A stretch of DNA of 64,000 nt from Xanthomonas campestris pv. phormiicola (GCA_025666215.1 CP102593.1:1067001-1131000); one strand, 5' to 3'; shown: positions 20,157 to 29,923, numbered from the stretch's first letter. A program made the numbers and translations. The notes: a model not told the origin generated them from the letters alone.

Positions 20157-21416
20157 TCACCCCTCCCAGGCCGGCAACTTCTTCTTCACCGCCACGTTCT
20201 TCAGCGCCACGTACTTCGGCAGGCCGTCGCTGCGGTCGTAGGGCGGATAGGCTTCGCCGCGGATCAGCGGTTGCAGGTAGCGGCGCGCTTTCTCGGTGAT
20301 GCCGAAGCCGTCCTTGCGCAGGAACGCCGGCGGCATCTTCTTTTCGTGGTTGGCGATCCTGCTCAGCGGTGCGGCTTCGATCTTCCAGCGGTACGGCGTA
20401 TCGCTGCTGCGCACGATCACCGGCATCACCGCGTTCATGCCCTTCAGCGCGAACTGCACCGCCGCCTTGCCGGCGGCCTGCGCCTGTTCCCAGTCGGTCC
20501 TGGAGGCGATGTGGCGGGCCGAGCGCTGCAGGTAGTCGGGCAGGGTCCAGTGCACCTTGTAGCCGAGTTCGGCCTTGACCTTGCCGGCCAGGTACGAGGC
20601 CACGCCGCCGAGCTGGCTGTGGCCGAACGCGTCGGTGCCGCCGCCGGCGTCGGCGACGAAGCGCCCGTCGGCGGTCTGGATGCCTTCGCTGGCCACCACT
20701 ACGCACCAGCCGACCTTGTCCACCACCTTGCGCACCTGCGCCAGGAACGCGGCTTCGTCGTAGGCGCGTTCGGGGAACAGGATGATCTGCGGCGCGTCGT
20801 CCGGCGACTGCGCGGCCAGCCCGGCCGCGGCGGCCAGCCAGCCGGCGTGGCGGCCCATCGCCTCGTAGACAAACACCTTGGTCGAGGTCTCGGCCATCGC
20901 CGCCACGTCCAGCGCCGCCTCGCGCACCGACACCGCGGTGTACTTGGCGGCCGAACCGAAGCCGGGGCAGGTGTCGGTGACCGCCAGGTCGTTGTCGATG
21001 GTCTTGGGCACGCCGATGCAATGCAGCGGGTAGCCGAACGCATCGGCCAGCTGCGACACCTTCCACGCCGTGTCGGCCGAGTCGTTGCCGCCGTTGTAGA
21101 GGAAGTAGCGCACGTCGTGCGCCTGCAACACCTGCAGCAGGCGCTCGTACTTGGCGCGGTCGGCCTCCAGCGACTTGAGCTTGTAGCGGCACGAGCCGAA
21201 CGCGCCGCCGGGGGTGTGCGCCAGCGCGCGGATCGCCGCGGCCGACTCCTTGGAGGTGTCGATCAGCTCCTCGCGCAGCGCGCCAAGGATGCCGTTGCGC
21301 GCGGCCAGGACCTTGACCTTGCGCGCGCGCGCCTCGCCGATCACGGCGGCGGCGCTGGCGTTGATGACGGCGGTGACGCCGCCGGATTGGGCGTAGAGCA
21401 GGGTGCCTTGGGCCAT
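20157..21416 (-). CDS. pfp: Pyrophosphate-dependent 6-phosphofructokinase
   Basis: 419 residues. It interconverts fructose 6-phosphate + PPi and fructose 1,6-bisphosphate + phosphate, reversibly, in the cytoplasm. The phosphoryl-donor site reads GGNDS (109-113): Asp112 replaces the Gly of ATP enzymes, and Lys138 in PKTIDND replaces the second Gly; both indicate PPi use. Other marks are GSCRYKL, DTCPGFGSAAKY and YEAMGRHAGWLA. The start is ATG 21416 with AGGAGCG upstream; the longer open frame to 21806 runs across the adk promoter region. Xanthomonas lacks the usual ATP-dependent enzyme, so this gene carries the step. Divergent from adk. Confidence 0.95.
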   Translation of the reverse strand: MAQGTLLYAQSGGVTAVINASAAAVIGEARARKVKVLAARNGILGALREELIDTSKESAAAIRALAHTPGGAFGSCRYKLKSLEADRAKYERLLQVLQAHDVRYFLYNGGNDSADTAWKVSQLADAFGYPLHCIGVPKTIDNDLAVTDTCPGFGSAAKYTAVSVREAALDVAAMAETSTKVFVYEAMGRHAGWLAAAAGLAAQSPDDAPQIILFPERAYDEAAFLAQVRKVVDKVGWCVVVASEGIQTADGRFVADAGGGTDAFGHSQLGGVASYLAGKVKAELGYKVHWTLPDYLQRSARHIASRTDWEQAQAAGKAAVQFALKGMNAVMPVIVRSSDTPYRWKIEAAPLSRIANHEKKMPPAFLRKDGFGITEKARRYLQPLIRGEAYPPYDRSDGLPKYVALKNVAVKKKLPAWEG

Positions 21417-21561
21417 GGTCGGGGCTCGCTCCTGGGGTGGGGACATTGCCGGGACATTGCCCGGATGCGGTAAGCTGGGGACCTTGCGGTGCAGCGCAGG
21501 CGTGGCCCCCGAGTCTAACGCCGCCGGCCGCGCACGGTAATTTCCTCGAGGAGTCAGGTTG

Positions 21562-22125
21562 ATGCGATTGGTTCTGTTGGGACCGCCCGGATCGGGCAAG
21601 GGCACGCAGGCGGCCCGCCTGAAGGACAAGCTGCAGATCCCGCACATTTCCACCGGCGATCTGCTGCGCGCCGAAGTCGCCGCCGGCACTCCGCTGGGCG
21701 TGCAGGCCAAGGAAGTGATGGCGCGCGGCGACCTGGTTTCCGACGACATCCTGCTCGGCATGCTCGAATCGCGGCTCGGCCGCGACGACGTCGCCAATGG
21801 TTTCATCCTCGACGGCTATCCGCGCAACCTGGCCCAGGCCTCGGCGCTGGACGAACTGCTGGCCAAGATCGGCCAGCCGCTGGACGCGGTGGTGCAGCTG
21901 GACGTGGCCACCGAACTGCTGGTCGAGCGCATCGCCGGCCGCGCCAAGGCCGAAGGCCGCGAAGACGACAACCCCGAGTCGGTGCGCAAGCGCCTGCAGG
22001 TGTACAACGATTCGACCGCGCCGGTGATCGGTTTCTACGACAAGCGCGGCACCCTGGCGCGCGTGGACGGCGTCGGTTCGCTGGAAGACGTGCTGGCCCG
22101 CATCCTGGCGGCGATCGGCCGCTGA
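21562..22125 (+). CDS. adk: Adenylate kinase (short-lid type)
   Basis: 187 residues. It equilibrates ATP + AMP with two ADP. P-loop GPPGSGKGT at 7-15; HISTGDLLRAEVA and LDGYPRNLAQA bind AMP. At 187 residues it is the short form, with the long LID insert of the 214-residue E. coli enzyme replaced by a short loop (AEGREDDNPESVRKRLQVY). The ATG at 21562 follows GAGGAGTCAGG; a TTG just before it (21559) is also in frame. It shares a 145-bp divergent region with pfp. Confidence 0.97.
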   Translation: MRLVLLGPPGSGKGTQAARLKDKLQIPHISTGDLLRAEVAAGTPLGVQAKEVMARGDLVSDDILLGMLESRLGRDDVANGFILDGYPRNLAQASALDELLAKIGQPLDAVVQLDVATELLVERIAGRAKAEGREDDNPESVRKRLQVYNDSTAPVIGFYDKRGTLARVDGVGSLEDVLARILAAIGR

Positions 22126-23176
22126 GCCGGCCCTGTGCCGAGCCGCCGCCTGGCTGCGGCGCTCGGCGCGACTCACGATCGAGGGTCTTGCCCCATCCGC
22201 GGTGTTTCTGCGCAGGCCCGCGGCCATGGTGCCGGGTGCACTGTAGGAGGGGGCTTCAGTCCGATGCCTTTCAACGTCTTTGATGTCCCGCTTTTGTAAC
22301 CCGCTGATGTCCTGCTGATGGTGTTGGAAGACGCAACAGGGTGTAGCGCATTGCGCCCGCGCGTCGCAGCTGTGATCAATTGATTTTTATTGGCTCCGGC
22401 CAAAGACGTTGAAAGGGATGGGCCTCGGCCCCGAGGGTTCCCGAAGCCGGAAGGCTCGTCGCGACTGATAGCGAGGCCGCCGAGAGGCGCTCCCCAAGGG
22501 ACTTGCTGCCTGCTCGCTGGGTGCACTGTGGGAGGGACTTCAGTCCCGACGCTGTCCAGTCACGGCAAATCCACCGCTCCGTGCGTCGCGGTCGAGACCG
22601 CTTGTGCCTGGATGTTGCTCCAAAAGTCGAGCGGAGAGCGATGTGCGGCACGCCGACAGGCCGCGCCTGCAAGGAACTGCGCTGGGCTGGCGGGTGCGCT
22701 GTTGAGAGGGAGCCTTTGAGCCGGGGCCGTCAGCCCCGACGGTGACGCCCTTCAGGGCGCCGCGCGTTCGGCGCGAATGGGCCGCCGGGCGCTGCTCTCA
22801 TCAGAGGCCAGCCGTTTCCGTTTCCGTCTCCGCCGCCAACGACAAGCAAGGCCAAACCCTACCTCCCGCCACGCGTGGCCGCGGGCGGGAGGCCGGAAAC
22901 CGTTAGGTGCCAGCGAACGGGCTTGCTCAGGGCCCCACAACATGAGCTCCCTTGGGGATGGCCTCTTGGGGAGTAGGACCGTAGGGGGTTGCGGCTGGCC
23001 CGTTCATTTTCGATGTCGGCTCCCGACTTGCCTATCGGGAACTTTCTTCAGGGGGTGTGGGGGATTTCCTACTTGACGCGGCCGCCGTTTCGATAGCAGG
23101 ACGAGGGTCGCCGACCCTGCAGCGGCGACGCAGCGTGCCGGTTTGCGCGCGTCGGGGGATCGGCGACAATCGGTCC
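22126..23176. other. Gene-free repeat region between adk and mpl
   Basis: About 1050 bp without a supportable gene. It holds a 150-bp MITE (22267-22416), REP-like units of the AGGAGGGGCTTCAGTCC and GTGGGAGGGACTTCAGTCC types (near 22244 and 22528), GACGCTGTCCAGTC-type spacers that recur near 29.6 kb, and a stretch (about 22750-23050) of mixed composition with short inverted repeats. The small open frames here share no family features. It looks like a graveyard of repeat insertions. Confidence 0.6.
22267..22416 (+). mobile_element. MITE family B, copy 1 (150 bp)
   Basis: The ends are perfect inverted repeats CCTTTCAACGTCTTTG / CAAAGACGTTGAAAGG. Both sides are flanked by GATG (22263-22266 and 22417-22420), a 4-bp target duplication. 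The interior is non-coding. The second copy at 29370-29519 is in the opposite orientation and differs at only two positions, so movement was recent. The element sits in REP-rich DNA. The transposase source is not in this window. Confidence 0.82.
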
Positions 23177-24658
23177 ATGAGCAAGATCCATATTCTCGGC
23201 ATCGCCGGTACGTTCATGGGCGGTGTCGCCGCGCTGGCGCGCGAACTCGGCGATGAGGTCGAAGGCAGCGACCAGGCGATCTATCCGCCGATGTCCACGC
23301 AACTGGAGCACCTGGGCATCGCGCTGAAGCAGGGCTACCTGCCCGAGCACATCGGCAGCGACTGCGCGCAGGTGATCGTCGGCAACGCGCTGTCGCGCGG
23401 CAATGCCGCGGTCGAGGCGGTGCTGGATGCCGGGCGTGCCTACACCTCCGGCGCGCAGTGGCTGAGCGAGCGGGTGCTGCCCGGGCGCGACACGCTGGCG
23501 GTGGCCGGTACCCACGGCAAGACCACCACCACGAGCATCCTGACCTGGCTGCTGCAGGCGGCCGGCCGCGAGCCGGGGTTCCTGATCGGCGGCGTGGCCG
23601 AGGACTTCGGCGTGTCCGCGCGTTTGGGCGGCACGGCGTGCGCGGCCGGCGGCGCGCATCGCGATCCGGCCGCAGATGTCGCCGATGCGAGCGTGCACGC
23701 CGCGGCCACCACCGGTCCGCGCACGCACGACCGCGAAACCGCAGCCGCGCCAGCACGGCCGCTGTTCGTGGTCGAGGCCGACGAATACGACACCGCGTTC
23801 TTCGACAAGCGCAGCAAGTTCGTGCACTACCGGCCGCTGGTGGCGATCCTCAACAATCTCGAATACGACCACGCCGACATCTTCCCGGACGTCGCCGCGA
23901 TCCAGCGCCAGTTCCATCATCTGGTGCGTACCGTACCGCGGCGTGGGCGGCTGATCGTCAACGGCGAGGACGCGCATCTGCGCGAGGTGCTGGCGATGGG
24001 CTGCTGGACGCCGGTGGAGCGCTTCGGTTTCGATCCGGCGTTCGAATGGAGCGCGCGTCCGCTCGCCGCCGATGGCAGCCATTTCGCGGTGCTGCACCAC
24101 GGCCGGGAACTGGGCGAAGTGCGCTGGCCGCTGCTCGGCCGGCACAACGTGATGAACGCGCTGGCGGCGCTGGCGGCGGCGCACGCGGTCGGCGTGGTGC
24201 CGGCGCAGGTGATGCCGGCGCTGGCGCAGTTCCGCAGCGTCAAACGCCGGCTGGAAGTGCTCGGCCAGGCGCAGGGCATCACCGTCTACGACGATTTCGC
24301 GCATCACCCCACCGCGATCCGTACCACGCTGGAAGGACTGCGCGCGAAGGTGGGCGCGGCGCGCATCGTGGTGGCGATGGAGCCGCGCAGCAATTCGATG
24401 CGGCTCGGTGCGCATGCCGAAGCGCTGGCGCCGGCGTTGGACGCGGCCGATGTGGTGGTGTTCCTGCAGCGGCCGGAACTGGCCTGGGACGCCGGCAAGG
24501 TGATCGCCGCGGTGCGCGGCCAGGCCGGCGCCGCCGTGGACGTGGATGCGCTGCTGGCGGCGCTGCAGGCGCAGGCGCGCGCCGGCGACCATGTGGTGTT
24601 CATGTCCAACGGCGGCTTCGACGGCGCGCCGCGGCGCTTCCTGGCGGCGCTGCAATGA
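23177..24658 (+). CDS. mpl: Murein-tripeptide ligase Mpl with a long insert
   Basis: 493 residues. It joins recycled L-Ala-gamma-D-Glu-meso-DAP to UDP-MurNAc in peptidoglycan recycling. Mur-ligase features are intact: HILGIAGTFMGGVA, VAGTHGKTTTT (ATP loop, about 109-119), VEADEYDTAFFDKRSKFVHYRP, ILNNLEYDHADIFPD, YDDFAHHPTAI. Residues about 152-195, between SARLG and FVVEADEYD, are an insert of roughly 40 residues rich in Ala, Thr, His and Asp; E. coli Mpl has only a few residues there. The start is ATG 23177; the frame open to 23057 has no RBS. The LON-domain gene follows 28 bp later, probably in the same operon. Confidence 0.95.
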   Translation: MSKIHILGIAGTFMGGVAALARELGDEVEGSDQAIYPPMSTQLEHLGIALKQGYLPEHIGSDCAQVIVGNALSRGNAAVEAVLDAGRAYTSGAQWLSERVLPGRDTLAVAGTHGKTTTTSILTWLLQAAGREPGFLIGGVAEDFGVSARLGGTACAAGGAHRDPAADVADASVHAAATTGPRTHDRETAAAPARPLFVVEADEYDTAFFDKRSKFVHYRPLVAILNNLEYDHADIFPDVAAIQRQFHHLVRTVPRRGRLIVNGEDAHLREVLAMGCWTPVERFGFDPAFEWSARPLAADGSHFAVLHHGRELGEVRWPLLGRHNVMNALAALAAAHAVGVVPAQVMPALAQFRSVKRRLEVLGQAQGITVYDDFAHHPTAIRTTLEGLRAKVGAARIVVAMEPRSNSMRLGAHAEALAPALDAADVVVFLQRPELAWDAGKVIAAVRGQAGAAVDVDALLAALQAQARAGDHVVFMSNGGFDGAPRRFLAALQ

Positions 24659-24686
24659 GCGTCTTGCCGTGCGCTGGAGCGCCTGC

Positions 24687-25256
24687 ATGAGCGAGGAGCG
24701 CAGCACGCTGCCGCTGTTCCCGTTGCATGCGGTGCTGCTGCCGGGCGCCTCGATCAAGCTGCGTGTGTTCGAACGCCGCTACCTGGACATGGTGCGCAGC
24801 GGTAGCGGTTTCGGCGTGTGCCTGATCCTGGAAGGCACCGAGACCGGCGCGCCCGCGGTGCCGGCCGCCTACGGCACCGAGGCGCGCATCGTCGACTTCG
24901 ACGTCGGCGCCGACGGCGTGCTGGTGCTGAGTCTGCGCGGCGAGCGCCGTTTCCACGTGCTGCGCAGCCGCGTCCGCGACAACGGCCTGGTGGTCGGCGA
25001 CGTGCACTGGCGCGAGCCGGACGAGGACGACGAGTTGCGGCCGCAGCACGCGCTGTTGTCGACCGTGCTGGACAGCATCCTCGACCAGGCCGCCGACGTG
25101 TATCCGGTGGCCGGCCCGCGCCTGCTCGACCAGGCCGCCTGGGTCGGCTGGCGCCTGGCCGAACTGCTGCCGCTGGACGAACGCCAGCGCCTGTCGCTGC
25201 TGCAGGAAGACGATCCGCATGAGCGGCTGGAGCAGTTGCTGGGGTGGATTCCTTGA
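24687..25256 (+). CDS. LON substrate-binding domain protein
   Basis: 189 residues. LPLFPLHAVLLPGASIKLRVFERRYLDMV is the classic beginning of the N-terminal domain of Lon protease, here without ATPase or protease parts. It continues with FGVCLILEGTE, GTEARIVDFD and GERRFHVL. Stand-alone LON-domain proteins are common in proteobacteria; their job is unclear, perhaps binding substrates or partners. The start is ATG 24687 with GGAGCG upstream, just after mpl. Confidence 0.88.
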   Translation: MSEERSTLPLFPLHAVLLPGASIKLRVFERRYLDMVRSGSGFGVCLILEGTETGAPAVPAAYGTEARIVDFDVGADGVLVLSLRGERRFHVLRSRVRDNGLVVGDVHWREPDEDDELRPQHALLSTVLDSILDQAADVYPVAGPRLLDQAAWVGWRLAELLPLDERQRLSLLQEDDPHERLEQLLGWIP

Positions 25257-25568
25257 CGCCGGGATTTGGGATTCGGGATTCGCAGGAGTGCTGGCAGCGG
25301 ATGCGTTGAGGGCAGCCTGCGGTTTACAGCAGCATGTTCGTCAGGTAATGCCTGTTTGTGGGAGCGACTTCAGTCGCAACGCGCTCTACCTGGAATATCT
25401 GTCGCGATCGAGGCCGCTCTGGCCATGAACAGCGCGCAAGCCGGCCGTCGTCTCGACGGCGTGTGACTCGGAGAGCGAGGGGTGGGGCGCCGCTGTGTGT
25501 CCGTGTGTCTGGCGCGGCATGGAGTTGGATGGCGCACCGCGCTGCGGTCCGGAGGGGATCCGAAGCGC
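25257..25568. repeat. Intergenic repeats: heptad array and a single REP unit
   Basis: Starts with a GGGATTC-type array (25261-25282), then a lone REP unit TGTGGGAGCGACTTCAGTCG (25357-25376) close to the one hit by MITE A elsewhere. The rest is non-coding. It lies between convergent genes (LON-domain gene and the DedA fusion). Confidence 0.6.
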
Positions 25569-27572
25569 TCAGGGCGCCTCGCCCTCGCTGCGCACCAGCA
25601 ATACCGGCACATCCGACGGGCGATGCATGTCCTTGCGCGTGGGCAGCGTGTGCAGCGCATCGGTGACCGCGTTGAGCGCGGGATCGGCGCCGCGCAGCGG
25701 GCGCCACAGGCCGATCAGGTTGAAGTGGCGTTCGTAGCGCAGGCTCTGCGCGCTGCCCAGCCACAGCGGGACGTTGCCCGGCTGCAGCCGCGCCGGCGCC
25801 GGCCACAGGCGCAGTGCGTACAGTTCGCCGCGGCGCGGGCCGGGGCGCAGCATCAGCAGCGATTCCACCTGCGTGTCCAGCGTCGCCGGCAGCACCGGCA
25901 CCTGTTCGGCCTGCGCCTTGTAGTCGAGCAGTTGCAGCGCCTGTTGCCAGCCGGCCTGCGGCTGCACGCGCCAGCCGGCGGCTTCGAGCTGGCGCTGCAG
26001 CGGCGCCAGCGGTCCGGCCACCTGCAGGTCCAGCGGCCAGCGCTGGTCGTCGTCGAACTCGTTGCGCCGCGACGGCAGCCGCCGCCACTCGTCCTGCCAC
26101 CACGCGGTCGCGGTCAGATCCATCAGTACCGGCGGCGGCGGCTCGAACTTGGCCAGTTTGCGCTCCAGGTCGCGCGGCGCGTACCACAGCGCGGCGGCGA
26201 CGAAGCCGCCATAGAACAGCCACGCCAGCGGCTTCATCCAGAACGCGCGGTTGAAGCGGCGGCGGTAGGCGATGCCCAGCACCAGCAGCCAGAAGATGCC
26301 GAACAGCATGCCGCCGACCACGTCGCTGAGCCAATGCGCGCCCAGGTACAGGCGGGCGAAACCGATCAGGGTCACCACCACGCCCGACAGCAGGTACGGC
26401 CACACCCGCGAGCGCCCCGGCAGCTCGCGCGCGATCAGCACGGCGAAGAAGCCGAAGCTGATCGTGGCCATGGTCACCGCCACCGACGGGAAGCCGAAGC
26501 CGCTGCTGGCCGCCGGCGGGCGCACCACGTGCACGGTGGTGCCGAGCAGCTTGGTCAGCGCCAGGCCGAAGGCCAGCGCCGCCAGCCAGTGTGCGGCCGC
26601 CATCCAGCGCCGGCGCCAGATCAGGTAGCCCAGGCCGAGCGCGGTGGCCGGCACCAGCACCTGCCAGTCGCCGAGCGAGGCCAGCGCGGTCATCGGGTAG
26701 TCGGCCAGCGGGTTGCGCAACGCCAGCATCAGGTCGTGCACCGCCAGGTCCAGCCGCAGCGGTTCGCCATGGCCGACCACCACCATCAGCAGCGCGAACC
26801 AGCCCCAACCCAGTGCCAGCAGCATCACCGCCAGCATCGCCAGCGGCACCGACTCGCGCCGCTGCGGGTCGAACACCGCGATCGAGTAGCGGCCCAGTAC
26901 CGGGTGCCGGCGCGACCAGTCCAGGCCGCGCGCCAGCAGCGCGTCCATGTGCCCGGCCGACCAGCGGTAGCCGTACAGCACGATCGCCCAGACCAGGCCC
27001 AGCGCCAGCACCAGCAGGCCCAGCACCAGGAACAGGCGCCCAGCGACCGCGGCCACCGCGTCGTAGGCCTGGCCGAGCAGCCAGCCCGGGCCCAGGAACA
27101 GCAGCGCCCAGCTCACCGCCGCCACGCTGCTGGCGATGAAATAGCGGCGCAGCGGCATCTTCATCATCCCGGCCACGGCCGGCACGAACGGGCGGATCGC
27201 GCCGACGTAGCGCGCCACCAGGATGCTCTTGAAGGCATTGCGGCGGAACATCGCCTCGCCGCGATCCAGCAGCTGCGGATAGCGCCGGAACGGCCAGTAG
27301 TTGCGCAGCTGGTGGCCCCAGCGGTGGCCGACCCAGTAGCTGAGCGCGTCGCCGGCCAGCGCGCCGAGCGCGGCGCTGACCACGGCGTACGGGCCCGAGA
27401 TCTGGCCCAGGCCGATCAGCACGCCGATCGCGAACAGCAGCGGCAGCGCCGGCACGATGGTGCCCAGCACGATGACCGCGTCGCAGAACGCGATCGCGAA
27501 GATGGCCGCGCCGGCCAGGATGGGATGCGCTGCGACCCACTCCAGCGTGGCGTCGATCCATGATGCATTCAT
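25569..27572 (-). CDS. DedA-PAP2-LssY_C fusion membrane protein
   Basis: 667 residues. Residues about 10-200 are a DedA/SNARE-associated domain (FAIAFCDAVIVLGTIVPALP, YVGAIRPFVPAVAGMMKMPL). About 230-470 is a PAP2 phosphatase domain with multiple helices, and the last 170 are an LssY C-terminal domain (LTATAWWQDEWRRLPSRR). Such fusions sit in the inner membrane and probably process undecaprenyl or phospholipid phosphates. PAP2 motif 3 is good (ARLYLGAHWLSD), but motif 2 reads FPSVAV instead of PSGH, losing its His, and motif 1 spacing is odd. The start ATG 27572 has no RBS but a TATAAT exactly six bases upstream: a probable leaderless mRNA. Divergent from a kinase-like gene. Confidence 0.88.
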   Translation of the reverse strand: MNASWIDATLEWVAAHPILAGAAIFAIAFCDAVIVLGTIVPALPLLFAIGVLIGLGQISGPYAVVSAALGALAGDALSYWVGHRWGHQLRNYWPFRRYPQLLDRGEAMFRRNAFKSILVARYVGAIRPFVPAVAGMMKMPLRRYFIASSVAAVSWALLFLGPGWLLGQAYDAVAAVAGRLFLVLGLLVLALGLVWAIVLYGYRWSAGHMDALLARGLDWSRRHPVLGRYSIAVFDPQRRESVPLAMLAVMLLALGWGWFALLMVVVGHGEPLRLDLAVHDLMLALRNPLADYPMTALASLGDWQVLVPATALGLGYLIWRRRWMAAAHWLAALAFGLALTKLLGTTVHVVRPPAASSGFGFPSVAVTMATISFGFFAVLIARELPGRSRVWPYLLSGVVVTLIGFARLYLGAHWLSDVVGGMLFGIFWLLVLGIAYRRRFNRAFWMKPLAWLFYGGFVAAALWYAPRDLERKLAKFEPPPPVLMDLTATAWWQDEWRRLPSRRNEFDDDQRWPLDLQVAGPLAPLQRQLEAAGWRVQPQAGWQQALQLLDYKAQAEQVPVLPATLDTQVESLLMLRPGPRRGELYALRLWPAPARLQPGNVPLWLGSAQSLRYERHFNLIGLWRPLRGADPALNAVTDALHTLPTRKDMHRPSDVPVLLVRSEGEAP

Positions 27573-27620
27573 GGGGGGATTATAGGTGGGCGAGCATGGC
27601 GTTCCGCTTAAACTGGGGCG
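27573..27620. promoter_or_regulatory. Divergent pair of leaderless promoters
   Basis: This 48-bp gap separates two start codons. On the minus strand TATAAT (27584-27579) is followed by six Cs and then ATG. On the plus strand TAAACT (27609-27614) is followed by GGGGCG and then ATG. In both cases the expected transcription start falls on the A of ATG. Neither gene has a usable Shine-Dalgarno. Good -35 elements are not apparent. Confidence 0.55.
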
Positions 27621-28295
27621 ATGACCCGCGCGCCGGCCGCTTCCACCCAGATCCTCAAGTCCGACAGCTTCGGCCGCATCCTGCTGGTACGCGAGGCCGA
27701 CGGCCACGGCGAGCGCGTGTTCGTGCGTCGCGACCTGACCGCTGCGCCGTGGTGGCTGCGCCTGCCGGCCCGGTGGCTGGCGCGGCGCGAGGCGCGGGCG
27801 TTGCGGCAGCTGGCCGGCATGGCGGCGACCCCGCAGCTGCGCGGCTGGGACGGCACCTTCCTGGACCGCAGCTACCTGGCCGGGGACGCGATGTACCAGC
27901 GCCCGCCGCGCGGCGACCTGGCCTACTTCCGCGCCGCGCGGCGCCTGCTGCAGCAGGTGCACCGGCGCGGCGTGGCGCACAACGACCTGGCCAAGGAAGC
28001 CAACTGGCTGGTGCTGGAGGACGGCAGTCCGGCGCTGATCGATTTCCAGCTGGCGGTGCGCGGCGCGCCGCGTTCGCGCTGGATGCGGCTGCTGGCGCGC
28101 GAGGACCTGCGCCACCTGCTCAAGCACAAGCGCATGTACTGCCGGCAGGCGCTGACCCCGGTCGAACTGCGCCTGCTCAAGCGCCACTCCTGGGTGCGCG
28201 AACTGTGGTTCGCCACCGGCAAGCCGGTCTACCGCTTGGTGACCCGGCGCATCCTGAAGTGGGAAGACAACGAGGGGCAGGGGCCGAAGCCCTGA
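27621..28295 (+). CDS. Kdo/RIO-type kinase-like protein
   Basis: 224 residues. The catalytic loop reads RGVAHNDLAKEANWLV (H-N-D in place of H-R-D) and the metal site reads ALIDFQLA (D-F-Q in place of D-F-G), the pattern of the Kdo-kinase/InaA/RIO group that phosphorylates lipopolysaccharide or small substrates. An early SFGRILLVREADGHGERVFVRRDL gives the beta-strands around the ATP-binding Lys. There are no membrane helices. Its divergent partner is a lipid-phosphatase-like fusion, so a role in envelope lipid modification is plausible but unproven. The start codon follows TAAACT by six bases. Confidence 0.7.
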   Translation: MTRAPAASTQILKSDSFGRILLVREADGHGERVFVRRDLTAAPWWLRLPARWLARREARALRQLAGMAATPQLRGWDGTFLDRSYLAGDAMYQRPPRGDLAYFRAARRLLQQVHRRGVAHNDLAKEANWLVLEDGSPALIDFQLAVRGAPRSRWMRLLAREDLRHLLKHKRMYCRQALTPVELRLLKRHSWVRELWFATGKPVYRLVTRRILKWEDNEGQGPKP

Positions 28296-28300
28296 AGGCT

Positions 28301-28414
28301 GGGAATGGGGAACGGGGAATCGGAAAAGCGGGCCGCGTGTGCGTTTGGTTTGGCAGGGGAGCGGTGGGGAGGCGCTAAGCTGTTCCCATTCCCGATTCCC
28401 CGTTCCCGATTCCC
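28301..28414. repeat. Inverted pair of GGGAATG/GGGATTC heptad arrays
   Basis: Left array at 28301-28325 (GGGAATGGGGAACGGGGAAT) and right array at 28383-28414 in the opposite orientation, ending directly at the ATG of the next gene. The arms can pair into a long hairpin with a loop of about 57 bp. The same arrangement recurs at 58.1-58.4, 59.85-59.95 and 60.6-60.7 kb. Confidence 0.65.
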
Positions 28415-29230
<816 letters not shown>

Positions 29231-29369
29231 ATGGCGCTGCGCTGGCGGACACGCTGGCGCGTCGCGGAGTTAGCGGCATGGGCTTGATGGCGGCCGTGCG
29301 ATGGCGCTTCGTGCAGCGGCGCTGTGTGCAGCTTGCCGCATGCCCTGTAGGAGGGGCTTCAGCCCCATG

Positions 29370-29519
29370 CCTTTCAACGTCTTTGGCCGGAGCCAATAAA
29401 AATCAATTGATTACAGCTGCGACGCGCGAGCGCAATGCGCTACACCCTGTTGCGTCTTCCAACACCATCAGCAGGACATCAGCGGGTTACAAAAGCGGGA
29501 CATCAAAGACGTTGAAAGG
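29370..29519 (-). mobile_element. MITE family B, copy 2 (150 bp)
   Basis: Reverse-complement copy of 22267-22416 with two substitutions. Ends CCTTTCAACGTCTTTG and CAAAGACGTTGAAAGG. Flanked by CATG on both sides (29366-29369 and 29520-29523), a 4-bp duplication different from that of copy 1, so the two insertions were independent events rather than one duplicated segment. Confidence 0.82.
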
Positions 29520-29709
29520 CATGGACTTCAGTCCCGATGCTGTCCGGTCGCGGTACATCCGCCGCTTCGTTCGTCGCGGCTGACGCCGCTCCCACAAGGG
29601 GTTTCCGGAAAGGACTCGTGGCCTGCGCCCTGAGTGCACTGTGGGAGGGGCTTCAGTCCCGACGCTGTCCGGTCGCGGCACATCCGCCGCTTCGTTCGTC
29701 GCGGCTGAA

Positions 29710-29806
29710 GGGCACCTCTAAACCTCGATTCTAAAAATTTCGCACTATGCGCATCAATGACTTGCGAGCGTTTTAGTCGAGTTTTTTGGGGTTATTAGAG
29801 GTGCCC
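29710..29806 (+). mobile_element. MITE family A, copy 2 (97 bp)
   Basis: Same element as at 12197 with a 2-bp deletion near the left end (GGGCACCTCTAAACC). Flanks are GCGGCTGAA and TGAAGCCGCTCC: the 4-bp duplication is TGAA, the complement of the TTCA seen at copy 1, again in the centre of a REP palindrome. This shows a consistent target preference. Confidence 0.8.
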
Positions 29807-29923
29807 TGAAGCCGCTCCTGCAGGGACTTGCGATCGGTGTGATGGTGCGCTGGGAGAGGGGTGCGGGTGGCCTGGTCATCAGTCATCGACGCAATCCGAG
29901 GTCTGTCATCTCGCCGCTTCGTT

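Larger units (their letters stand above)
29231..29923. other. Gene-free repeat region with two MITEs
   Basis: About 690 bp between the SDR and glycosidase genes. In order it holds a REP-like unit (near 29347), MITE B copy 2 (29370-29519), two REP-type units with GACGCTGTCCGGTCGCGGCA spacers (near 29540 and 29660), and MITE A copy 2 (29710-29806) inserted in a GCGGCTGAAGCCGCTCC palindrome. No open frame here has supporting features. Confidence 0.65.

Noticed and set aside
22390..23076. Several small open frames in the gap before mpl
   Set aside because: They run through MITE and REP sequences and show no RBS, domain or coding-like composition.
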